Shown here piece after piece: positions 28,587-38,122 of a stretch of 64,000 bases of DNA. A program made the translations under genes and the position numbers. Within the stretch, counting starts at the first letter, position 1. Each line of letters starts with the position of its first letter. Origin of the DNA: Azonexus hydrophilus (GTDB lineage Bacteria; Pseudomonadota; Gammaproteobacteria; Burkholderiales; Rhodocyclaceae); the NCBI RefSeq assembly GCF_001956855.1, contig NZ_MTHD01000004.1, forward strand, positions 124,001-188,000, written 5' to 3'. The notes under the pieces are model-generated. The model was not told where the DNA came from and did not search any database. It was given only the letters and a program-made list of their open reading frames with translations.

Positions 28587-29828
28587 ATGTTCGCCACCGT
28601 CGGCAGCCATCCGCTGGAAACCGCCATCGTCGGCATCTTCGCCGTCGTCTACCTCGGCATGTTCCTCGGCGGCCTGCCGAAACTGAAACTCGACCGCAGC
28701 GGCGTCGCCTTGCTCGGCGGCATCGCCATCGTCGGCATCGGCGCGATGAGCACCGAGGAAGCGGCGCGCGCCGTGCATCTGCCGACCATCCTGCTGCTCT
28801 TCGCCTTCATGGTCGTGTCGGCGCAGATGCGCCTGGGCGGCTTCTACACCGAAGTCACCCGCCGCGTCGCCGCGCTGCCGCTGACCGAGCCCTGGCTGCT
28901 CGGCGCGCTGATCTTCGTCGCCGGCGCACTGTCGGCGGTGTTTTCCAACGACATCGTCTGCCTGGCGATGACGCCGGTGGTCGCCCGCCTGTGCATCGAA
29001 CGCCGGCTCGACCCGGTGCCTTTCCTGGTCGGCCTGGCCTGCGCCGCCAACATCGGCTCGGCGGCAACGCTGATCGGCAATCCGCAGAACATGCTGATCG
29101 GCTCGATGCTGCAACTGCATTTCGCCGACTACCTGCGGCAGGCGCTACCGCCGGTCGTGCTTGGCCTGTTCGCACTGTGGGCCTGGCTGGTTTTTGCCCC
29201 GCGCGGGCAGTCGACCGTAAAAATCCCCGATATTGCGGTCGACCGCGAAATTCTGCCGGTTTTCGACCGCCTGCAAAGCGCCAAAGGCCTCACCGTTGCC
29301 GCCTGCCTGCTGTTCATCTTCCTGTTCACCGACTGGCCGCGCGAAGTCGTCGCGCTGGTCGGCGCCGGCGTGCTGCTGCTGTCGCGCCGCTTCCATTCGT
29401 CGCACGTCATGGGCTTCGTCGACTGGGAATTGCTGGTCCTCTTCGTCGGCCTGTTCGTCGTCAACCACGCCTTCCAGCAAACCGGGCTGGCCGCCGCTGC
29501 CGTCGCCTGGCTGACCGCGCACGGCATCCACCTCGGCGACACCGGCCCGCTGTTCGCCATCGGCGTCGCGCTCTCCAACCTAGTATCCAACGTCCCGGCG
29601 GTGATGCTGCTGCTCCCCCATCTGCAAACACCGGACGCCGGCGTCACGCTGGCGCTGGTCAGCACACTGGCCGGCAACCTGCTGCTGATCGGCTCGATCG
29701 CCAACCTGATCGTCGTCGACCTCGCCGGCAAACAAGGCATCGCCATCGACTGGCGCCAGCACCTCGCCATCGGCCTGCCGGTCACGCTGCTGACGCTGGG
29801 CATCGTCCTCGGCTGGCTGGCCATCTAG
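28587..29828 (+). CDS. SLC13/ArsB-like anion permease (citrate transporter family)
   Basis: A 413-residue integral membrane protein with about 11 hydrophobic helices. The two halves each have the ion-transporter-superfamily hairpin motif: VFSNDIVCLAMTPVV and GSAATLIGNPQNMLIGS in the first half, and LSNLVSNVPAVMLLLP with GSIANLIVVDLAGKQGI in the second. Substrate could be a carboxylate or an oxyanion; sequence alone does not decide. It is the third gene of a tight DOMON-NamZ-permease operon, so a role with a cell-wall-derived acid is thinkable but unproven. Confidence 0.85.
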   Translation: MFATVGSHPLETAIVGIFAVVYLGMFLGGLPKLKLDRSGVALLGGIAIVGIGAMSTEEAARAVHLPTILLLFAFMVVSAQMRLGGFYTEVTRRVAALPLTEPWLLGALIFVAGALSAVFSNDIVCLAMTPVVARLCIERRLDPVPFLVGLACAANIGSAATLIGNPQNMLIGSMLQLHFADYLRQALPPVVLGLFALWAWLVFAPRGQSTVKIPDIAVDREILPVFDRLQSAKGLTVAACLLFIFLFTDWPREVVALVGAGVLLLSRRFHSSHVMGFVDWELLVLFVGLFVVNHAFQQTGLAAAAVAWLTAHGIHLGDTGPLFAIGVALSNLVSNVPAVMLLLPHLQTPDAGVTLALVSTLAGNLLLIGSIANLIVVDLAGKQGIAIDWRQHLAIGLPVTLLTLGIVLGWLAI

Positions 29829-29886
29829 CGCCGCCAAACAGGATTTTCCGCCATAATGGACGGACACGTCCTCGTCCGAATGCCTG

Positions 29887-31449
29887 ATGGAAGCCCTGCA
29901 CAACCACCAGATCCACAGCACGGTTCCGCGCTACATCCGCCAGCGCCGCTGGTGGCTGTTGCCTTTGCTGCTCTGGCTCGGCGGCAGCTTCCTGTACTTT
30001 CATCTGCACCTGCTCACCTTGCGCGAGCAGACCATGGCGATCGCCATCGAAGGCGCCCGCAACATGTTCCGCATGGTCGAGCTGACGCGCAACTGGAACT
30101 CCTCGCACGGCGGGGTTTACGTCCCCGTTGCCGCGAACGCGCAGCCCAACCCCTATCTGGAACATCCGCGTCGCGACATCACGACGACCGATGGCATGGC
30201 GCTGACCATGATCAACCCGGCGTACATGACCCGGCTGATCGGCGAGATGAGCGAATCGGAATCGGGTACGGTGTTTCGCCTGACCAGCCTGAAACCGATC
30301 CGACCCGCCAACCGTCCCGATGACTGGGAAGCCATGCAACTGCGGCGTTTCGAAACCGGCGTGACGGAGAGCTGGTCAGTAGAGAACAAGGGAGAGCTGC
30401 CGCAGTTGCGCTACATGGCCCCCTTGCTGGTCAAGGAAAGCTGCCTGGCCTGCCATGGCAACCAGGGCTACCGGGTTGGCGACATCCGCGGCGGCATCAG
30501 TGTCACCCAGGCGTACGCGCCGATCGAGGCGGCGGTGCTGAAACATCGCACCGAACTGCTGGCAACGACCGCCGGCACCTGCCTGCTGGTCGCCCTGCTC
30601 GCCTGGCGCCTGCTCGAAGTCCTGCGTCGGCGCTGGTTCGAGCTGGCCGCCAAGATCGAGGAGGTCGACGCGACGCACCGGCAGTTGCTGCAATCGGAAA
30701 AGCTCGCCGGCATCGGCCAGCTGGCCGCCGGCGTCGCCCATGAAATCAACAATCCGGTCGGCTTCGTCAATTCCAACCTGGGGACACTGGGCAACTACAG
30801 CCAGCAGATGATCACCCTGCTGGAAAAATGCCGGGCCGGCCAGGCCAGCGAAAGCGACTTTGCTGCTGCGGATTTCGACTATCTGCGGCGCGATCTGCTG
30901 GAGTTGCTGAACGAGTCCCGGGAAGGGCTGGGCCGGGTCAAACGCATCGTTGCCGATCTCAAGGATTTCTCCCGCGTCGATCACGCCGAGGCCCAGGAAT
31001 TCGATGTCAACGCCGGCATCGAGAGCACGCTCAACGTACTGTCGAACGAACTGAAATACAAGGCGACGGTGATTCGCGAATTCGGCGAATTGCCGCCACT
31101 GCACTGCATCGGTGCCCAGCTCAACCAGGTGGCGATGAACCTGCTACTGAATGCCGCCCACGCCATTGCCGAACACGGCACGATCACCGTCCGCACCGGC
31201 CATGACGCGACCCACGTCTGGTTCGAGGTTGCCGATACCGGCTGCGGCATGACGCCGGAAATCATGCAGCACATCTTCGAGCCGTTCTATACGACACGCC
31301 CGGTTGGCAAGGGCACCGGACTCGGCCTAGCGCTGTCCTACGACATCGTGCACAAACATGGCGGCGAGATCCGGGTGAGCAGCCAGCCCGGCGAAGGCAG
31401 CTGCTTCCGCGTCAGCCTGCCGCGCACCGACACGGCAAGCGTCAGCTGA
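29887..31449 (+). CDS. Membrane histidine kinase with DUF3365 sensor and CxxCH haem motif
   Basis: A 520-residue sensor kinase. Membrane helix 1 (about 23-43) and helix 2 (about 225-243) flank a periplasmic DUF3365 (Tll0287-like) domain that contains CLACH at residues 186-190, the covalent haem c attachment motif. The cytoplasmic part has GIGQLAAGVAHEINNPVGF with His285, then an ATPase domain (NQVAMNLLLNAAHAI, DTGCGMTPEIMQHIFEPFYTTR, GTGLGLAL). It lacks a partner regulator here. Redox or gas sensing through haem is a reasonable inference. It lies 58 bases after the permease. Confidence 0.9.
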   Translation: MEALHNHQIHSTVPRYIRQRRWWLLPLLLWLGGSFLYFHLHLLTLREQTMAIAIEGARNMFRMVELTRNWNSSHGGVYVPVAANAQPNPYLEHPRRDITTTDGMALTMINPAYMTRLIGEMSESESGTVFRLTSLKPIRPANRPDDWEAMQLRRFETGVTESWSVENKGELPQLRYMAPLLVKESCLACHGNQGYRVGDIRGGISVTQAYAPIEAAVLKHRTELLATTAGTCLLVALLAWRLLEVLRRRWFELAAKIEEVDATHRQLLQSEKLAGIGQLAAGVAHEINNPVGFVNSNLGTLGNYSQQMITLLEKCRAGQASESDFAAADFDYLRRDLLELLNESREGLGRVKRIVADLKDFSRVDHAEAQEFDVNAGIESTLNVLSNELKYKATVIREFGELPPLHCIGAQLNQVAMNLLLNAAHAIAEHGTITVRTGHDATHVWFEVADTGCGMTPEIMQHIFEPFYTTRPVGKGTGLGLALSYDIVHKHGGEIRVSSQPGEGSCFRVSLPRTDTASVS

Positions 31450-32349
31450 TCAGTCGAACTGCCGCAACGACAGACTGACCGACAACTGGCCGCCAATCCA
31501 GCCGAGCAGCGCACCGAGGCCGGTCAGCAGCGCGACGTCGATGGCATCGGGTGCATGCAGCACGAAACTGCCGCCGTACAGTGCCGCCAGTTCGCCCACC
31601 GGGCCACTGAGCAGATGCAAGGCACCAAGCACCAGGGCAGCGGCGAGCAGGCCGCCGAGCGCGCCCTGCAGCGCGCCGAAATAATAGAAGGGACGGCGGA
31701 TGAAGGCATCCGTCGCGCCGATCATCCGCGCCACTTCGATTTCCGCTGCCTGGGCCATGACCTGCAGGCGGATGGTGTTGAAGGTGACGGCGACCAGGCC
31801 GGCACCGAACAGTCCGGCGAGCAGCAGCACGGCCAGCTTGCCGAGGCGCAGGAAGGCGTCGAAGCGCTTGACCCAGGCCGAATCGAGCTGGACATGCGCC
31901 ACCTTGGGCCAGCCGGCGAGCTCCTGGCGCAGCACTTCCAGCGCTTCCGGACCGGTGTTGACCGGCTCGACAATGAACGCATCGGGCAGTGGATTGCGCG
32001 GCAGGCTGGCAACGATTTCAGCCATTTCATCGCTCTTCTGCAGGCGCTTGAGCGCCTCGTCGCGCGGCACAAAAGTGAATTTTGCGGTCGACACCGCGCG
32101 CAGGCGATTTTCGATCTCGGCCACATCCTTCTTCGTCGCGGCCGTATCCATGAAAAGACTGATCTGCTGCACACCGGAAGCGCTCTGGCCGAGCTCGCGC
32201 AGGTTGTCCAGGGCGACGTAGCCGAAGGCCGGCAGGGTCAGTGCGATGCCGATGACGAGCAGCGACAGCAGGGTATTGAGCGGCGTGGCGACCAAGCGGC
32301 GCAGGGCCAGCCTGAAAGCTGCACGGTGCTGTGACAACCAGCGTCTCAT
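31450..32349 (-). CDS. ftsX: Cell division ABC transporter membrane protein FtsX
   Basis: A 299-residue FtsX with an N-terminal cytoplasmic stretch and four membrane helices (about 22-44 and three near the C-terminus) around a periplasmic loop. FtsEX controls peptidoglycan hydrolases at the septum. ATG at 32349 overlaps the ftsE stop by four bases; a much longer frame through ftsE in another phase is an artefact. An uptake-like 10-mer lies at 32083..32092 in the periplasmic-loop codons STAKF. It is convergent with the DUF3365 kinase, with one base between them. Confidence 0.94.
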   Translation of the reverse strand: MRRWLSQHRAAFRLALRRLVATPLNTLLSLLVIGIALTLPAFGYVALDNLRELGQSASGVQQISLFMDTAATKKDVAEIENRLRAVSTAKFTFVPRDEALKRLQKSDEMAEIVASLPRNPLPDAFIVEPVNTGPEALEVLRQELAGWPKVAHVQLDSAWVKRFDAFLRLGKLAVLLLAGLFGAGLVAVTFNTIRLQVMAQAAEIEVARMIGATDAFIRRPFYYFGALQGALGGLLAAALVLGALHLLSGPVGELAALYGGSFVLHAPDAIDVALLTGLGALLGWIGGQLSVSLSLRQFD

Positions 32350-32996
32350 ACGATCCTCCCGTGATCCAGACGCAGCACGTTGCCACGGCAGTGCTCGACC
32401 CACGACTGGTCGTGGGTGGCGACGACCACGGTGACGCCGACCTGGTTGAAGTCGGCGAACAGTTCGAGAATGTCGTGCGCCGAATCGTTGTCCAGATTGG
32501 CGGTCGGCTCGTCGGCCAGCAGCACGGTCGGGCGGTTGACGACGGCGCGGGCGATGGCCAGGCGTTGTTGCTCGCCCCCGGACAGGGCGATCGGATTGGC
32601 TTTCTCGCGCGCCAGCAGGCCGACCTTGTCGAGCGCCGCCTGCGCCCGGCGGACAGTTTCGCGGTGCGACAGGCCGGCGATCTGCAGCGGCAGCATGACG
32701 TTGTCGAGGGCGCTGCGGTCGAACAGCAGCTTCTGGTCCTGGAAGATCATGCCGAAATGCCGGCGCACATACGGAATGGCGCTGCGGCGCAAGGCCGACA
32801 GGTTCTGCCCGTTCACCACCAGGCTGCCCGAGGTCGGCCGTTCGATCGAGGCGATCAACTTGACCAGCGTCGTCTTGCCGGCCCCCGAATGGCCGGTGAT
32901 CAGCACCATGTGGCCGGCGCCGATCTGGAAGCTGACATCCCGGACGGCGTCGAAACCGCCGGGATAGCGCTTGGTCAGGTTGTTGGCGACGATCAT
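32346..32996 (-). CDS. ftsE: Cell division ATP-binding protein FtsE
   Basis: A 216-residue ABC ATPase, partner of FtsX. Walker A GHSGAGKTTLVKLI, signature LSGGEQQRLAIARAV and Walker B VLLADEPTANLD are intact, followed by the switch histidine in VATHDQ. It overlaps ftsY upstream and ftsX downstream by four bases each, the conserved ftsY-ftsE-ftsX operon. Confidence 0.97.
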   Translation of the reverse strand: MIVANNLTKRYPGGFDAVRDVSFQIGAGHMVLITGHSGAGKTTLVKLIASIERPTSGSLVVNGQNLSALRRSAIPYVRRHFGMIFQDQKLLFDRSALDNVMLPLQIAGLSHRETVRRAQAALDKVGLLAREKANPIALSGGEQQRLAIARAVVNRPTVLLADEPTANLDNDSAHDILELFADFNQVGVTVVVATHDQSWVEHCRGNVLRLDHGRIV

Positions 32997-33982
32997 TGGT
33001 CGAACAGTGCATCCACGAAGTCACGCGCCGAGAACGGGCGCAGGTCGTCGATCTGCTCGCCGACGCCGATGAAGCGGATCGGCTTCGGGCACTGGCGGGC
33101 GATGCCGGCAACGACGCCGCCCTTGGCCGAGCCGTCGAGCTTGGTCAGCACCAGACCGGTGACGTTGATCGCCTTGTCGAAGGCACGGACCTGCTGCAGC
33201 GCGTTCTGGCCGATGTTGGCGTCAAGCACCAGCAGCGTTTCGTGCGGGCCTTCCGGTTCGACCTTCTGGATGACGCGGCGGACCTTGGCGATTTCTTCCA
33301 TCAGGTGCAGTTGCGTCGGCAGGCGGCCGGCGGTATCGGCGAGCACGATGTCGATGCCGCGCGCCTTGGCGGCAGAAATGGCATCGAAGATCACCGCCGC
33401 CGGATCGCCCGACTCCTGCGCAATGACCGTGACGTTGTTGCGCTCGCCCCAGGTCTGCAACTGCTCCCGGGCGGCGGCACGGAAGGTGTCGCCGGCGGCC
33501 AGCAGCACGCTCTTGCCCTGGGTCTGGAAATACTTGGCCAGCTTGCCGATCGAGGTCGTCTTGCCGGCGCCATTCACCCCGGCGATCATGATCACGTAGG
33601 GTTTGTGGGTACTCACATCGAGCGGCTGCTCGAGCGGCGCGAGGATTGCGTACAGGGCGTCGGACAAGGCCTGCTGGATCGCTTCCGGCGTTTCCAGCTT
33701 GTCGCGCTTGGCCGCCTTCTTCAGTTCGTCGAGCAGGTGGGCAGTCGCCTCGACACCGACATCGGAGGTCAGCAGCAGGGTTTCGAGTTCTTCCAGCAGT
33801 TCGTCGTCGACCTTGCCGCGGGAGAAGATGGATTTGAGCTTGCCGCCGAGCTGGGCGCGGGTCTTGGCCAGGCCCTTGAACAGGCGTTCGCGCCAGGACG
33901 GCGCGGCCGCGGCATCAGGCGGCAAGGCGGCCGGCGCCTCGGGTTTTGCGTCGGGCGCGGATTTTTTCAGGAAACTGAACAT
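32993..33982 (-). CDS. ftsY: Signal recognition particle receptor FtsY
   Basis: A 329-residue SRP receptor GTPase that delivers ribosome-nascent chains to the translocon. A short acidic/Ala-Pro A domain (1-30) is followed by the N domain and the G domain with [36 protein letters not shown] and [10 protein letters not shown]. The A domain is far shorter than in E. coli, as is usual in betaproteobacteria. It heads the ftsYEX operon and is divergent from the M16 peptidase pair. Confidence 0.97.
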   Translation of the reverse strand: MFSFLKKSAPDAKPEAPAALPPDAAAAPSWRERLFKGLAKTRAQLGGKLKSIFSRGKVDDELLEELETLLLTSDVGVEATAHLLDELKKAAKRDKLETPEAIQQALSDALYAILAPLEQPLDVSTHKPYVIMIAGVNGAGKTTSIGKLAKYFQTQGKSVLLAAGDTFRAAAREQLQTWGERNNVTVIAQESGDPAAVIFDAISAAKARGIDIVLADTAGRLPTQLHLMEEIAKVRRVIQKVEPEGPHETLLVLDANIGQNALQQVRAFDKAINVTGLVLTKLDGSAKGGVVAGIARQCPKPIRFIGVGEQIDDLRPFSARDFVDALFDQ

Positions 33983-34091
33983 GGGTGTTAAGGTCTCAGG
34001 CCTTGCTGACAGGCGGACAGGCAGCCGTTAAGATGCCGTCCGGATCGATGCAGTTACAGCGTTGAATTCTAGCAGAAAGCCCCAACATCCC

Positions 34092-35450
34092 ATGACCATG
34101 CGACACCTGCTCCCCATTTTCCTTGCTCCCTGGCTGTTGACCGCAGCCCTCGCCAACCCCTACGAAACCACGCTGGACAATGGCCTGCGCGTCATCGTCA
34201 AGGAAGACAAGCGGGCCCCGACCGCCGTGCACATGGTCTGGTACCGCATCGGCAGCATGGACGAGGTCGACGGCACATCGGGCGTCGCCCACGTGCTCGA
34301 ACACATGATGTTCAAGGGCACGCCGGATGTCGGCCCGGGCGAGTTCAACAAGCGCGTGGCCGCTGCCGGCGGGCGCGACAATGCCTTCACCAGCCGCGAC
34401 TACACCGCCTACTTCCAGCAGATCCCGAAGGAAAAACTGGACGAGATGATGCAGCTCGAAGCCGACCGCATGCGCCACCTGACCGTCGACGAGAAGGAAT
34501 TCGCGCAGGAAATCCGGGTCGTCATGGAAGAACGCCGCATGCGCACCGACGACAATCCCGAAGCCAAGCTGTTCGAGCAGATGAACGCCACCGCCTTCCA
34601 GGCCCACCCGTACCGCCGGCCGATCATCGGCTGGATGAGCGACCTGGAAAACATGAGCGCCGCCGACGCCAAGGCCTGGTACGAAACCTGGTACGTGCCG
34701 AACAACGCCTATGTCGTCGTTTCCGGCGATGTCGACCACAAGGAAGTCTTCGCGCTGGCACAGAAGCACTACGGGGCGCTGACAGGCCGGGCACTGCCGG
34801 CACGCAAGGCGCAGATCGAGCCGCGCCAGGAAGGCCCACGCCGGATCACGGTCAAGGCGCCGGCTGAACTGCCGGTGCTGATCATGGGTTACAAGGCACC
34901 GATCCTGCGCAACCCGCAAACCGACCGCGACCCGTACGCGCTGGAAATCCTCGCCGCCATCCTCGACGGCCACGACGCGGCCCGCTTCAACAAGAAACTG
35001 GTGCGCGAGGACAAGATCGCGCTGTCGGCCGGCGTCGATTACAGCAACACCGCCCGCGGCCCGGGCATGCTCTTCCTGTACGGCAGTCCGTCGGAAGGCA
35101 AGACCGTCGCCGACCTGGAAGCCGCACTGCGCGCCGAGATCACCCGCATCCAGCAGGATGGCGTCAGCGCCGCCGAACTGAAACGGACCAAGGCGCAACT
35201 GGTCGCCGGCCAGGTCTACAAGCTCGACTCGATGTTCGGTCAGGCCATGGAAATCGGTCAGATGGAAGCCGTCGGCCTGTCGTGGAAAGACGTCGAGATC
35301 ATGCTTGAGCGCCTGCAGCAGGTGAGCGCCGCCGACGTCCAGGCGGTGGCCAGGAAGTACTTCGCCGACGACGCGCTGACCATCGGCGTCCTCGACCCGC
35401 AACCGCTGGACGGCAAGCCGCGCCGCCCCGGTATCGCCACCCGCCATTGA
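34092..35450 (+). CDS. M16-family zinc metallopeptidase, catalytic subunit, exported
   Basis: A 452-residue pitrilysin-type peptidase. A signal peptide (MRHLLPIFLAPWLLTAALA) is followed by the inverted zinc motif HVLEHMMFKG and, further on, the second-zinc-site helix with EEFAQEIRVVMEE-type acid residues. It carries two M16 domain halves. Start may be ATG 34092 or the ATG two codons later. The variant 10-mer TGCGGTCAAC (34136..34145) encodes LTA of the signal peptide. Its stop overlaps the ATG of the second M16 gene, so the two are likely made as a pair that works together in the periplasm. Confidence 0.92.
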   Translation: MTMRHLLPIFLAPWLLTAALANPYETTLDNGLRVIVKEDKRAPTAVHMVWYRIGSMDEVDGTSGVAHVLEHMMFKGTPDVGPGEFNKRVAAAGGRDNAFTSRDYTAYFQQIPKEKLDEMMQLEADRMRHLTVDEKEFAQEIRVVMEERRMRTDDNPEAKLFEQMNATAFQAHPYRRPIIGWMSDLENMSAADAKAWYETWYVPNNAYVVVSGDVDHKEVFALAQKHYGALTGRALPARKAQIEPRQEGPRRITVKAPAELPVLIMGYKAPILRNPQTDRDPYALEILAAILDGHDAARFNKKLVREDKIALSAGVDYSNTARGPGMLFLYGSPSEGKTVADLEAALRAEITRIQQDGVSAAELKRTKAQLVAGQVYKLDSMFGQAMEIGQMEAVGLSWKDVEIMLERLQQVSAADVQAVARKYFADDALTIGVLDPQPLDGKPRRPGIATRH

Positions 35451-36747
35451 TGAAAATTGCCATGAAACGACTGTTGACCGCAGCATTCACCCTTCTCGTC
35501 GCACAGGCGGTGCTGGCCGGCGTTGCCATCGAGCACTGGACGACCGGCAACGGTACCCGCGTCTATTTTGCCGCCGCCCCCAGCCTGCCGATGCTCGACA
35601 TCCAGATCGATTTCGCCGCCGGCTCGATGTTCGACCCGGAAGGCAAGGCCGGCCTGGCCGCGCTGACCCGCGGCATCCTCGACCTGGGCGCCGGCGAACG
35701 CGACGAAACGGTGATTTCCGAACAACTCGCCGACATCGGCGCCCTCCTCGGTGGCGGCGCCGACACCGACCGCGCCAGCATCACGCTGCGCACGCTGACG
35801 GCCAGGGACAAGCTTGAGCCGGCGCTGGCCATCCTGCGCGACGTACTGCACCAGCCGGCGTTCGACGCGGCCATTCTCGAGCGCGAGAAGACCCGCACCA
35901 TCACCGGCCTCAAGGAAGCGATGACCCGTCCCGACAGCATCGCCGGCAAGGCTTTCTGGGAAGCGCTGTACCCGGGCCACCCCTATGGCCGGCAGGCGAC
36001 GCCGGAAAGCGTTGCAACCTTGACCCGCGACGACCTCACCGCCTTCCACGCCCGGCTGTACACCGCCGGCAACGCCAGCATTTCGCTGGTCGGCCAGTTG
36101 ACCCGCAAGCAGGCCGAACAGATTGCCGAGCGTCTGAGCAGCGCGCTGCCCGCCGGCCAACCGCCCGAGCTTCCGGCAGCGCCGGCCCCGGCCCGCTCGG
36201 CCGTAACCGCGATTGGCCACCCGGCCAGCCAGGCGCACATCTACCTCGGCCTGCCGGCGATCGAACGCGGCAATCCGGATTTCTTCCCGCTGCTCGTCGG
36301 CAACTACACGCTCGGCGGCGGCGGCTTCGTCTCGCGTCTGGTCAAGGAAGTCCGCGACAAGCGCGGCTTCGCCTACAGCGTCTACAGCTATTTCGCCCCG
36401 ATGCGCCAGACCGGCCCGTTCCAGATCGGCCTGCAGACGCAGCGCAAGCAGGCCCAGGAAGCGATCAAGGTGGTGCGTGAGGTGCTCGGCGAGTTCGTCG
36501 CCAAGGGACCGAGCGAAGAAGAGCTGGCGGCTGCCAAGGCCAATCTTTCCGGCAGTTTTCCGCTGCGTCTGGACAGCAACAGCAAGCTGCTCGGCAATGT
36601 TGCAGTGATCGGTTTCTACGGCTTGCCGCTCGATTACCTCGACCACTACCAGGCCAGGATCGAGGCTGTTACGGTCGACGACGTGAAAGCGGCATTTTCC
36701 CGCCACGTCCAGCCGGCCAACCTGGTCACCGTGACGGTGGCGGCGGA

Positions 36748-36751
<4 letters not shown>
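35450..36751 (+). CDS. M16-family protein without zinc motif, exported partner subunit
   Basis: A 433-residue M16-fold protein with a signal peptide (MKRLLTAAFTLLVAQAVLA). Where the zinc motif HxxEH should lie it reads GLAALTRGILDLGAGERDE, so it cannot bind the catalytic zinc. The GGGGFVSRLVKEVRDKRGFAYSVYSYF segment is the typical substrate-binding Arg/Tyr region. Such inactive subunits pair with an active M16 subunit. It overlaps the upstream gene by ATGA. The same 10-mer variant (35473..35482) encodes its own signal peptide LTA. Confidence 0.9.
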
Positions 36752-38059
<1,308 letters not shown>

Positions 38060-38073
38060 GCAATGTATCGATG

Positions 38074-38106
38074 AAAAAGCCCACGATGAAAATCGTGGGC
38101 TTTTTT
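38074..38106 (+). terminator. Intrinsic terminator after the ferredoxin gene
   Basis: AAAAAGCCCACGAT and ATCGTGGGCTTTTTT form a long stem with a 4-base loop and a T6 tail. The preceding A tract makes it usable on both strands, which suits the convergent dynamin-like gene. Confidence 0.95.
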
Positions 38107-38108
38107 AC

Positions 38109-38118
38109 GTCGACCGCA
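38109..38118 (-). repeat. Uptake-like 10-mer (TGCGGTCGAC) next to a terminator
   Basis: It lies 2 bases after the T tail of the bidirectional terminator and 4 bases before the stop of the dynamin-like gene. Confidence 0.65.
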
Positions 38119-38122
38119 GCAA

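Noticed and set aside
31450..33111. A single 553-codon minus-strand frame spanning ftsX and part of ftsE
   Set aside because: The upstream part is an out-of-phase reading of ftsE; the real ftsX starts at ATG 32349, overlapping ftsE by four bases.
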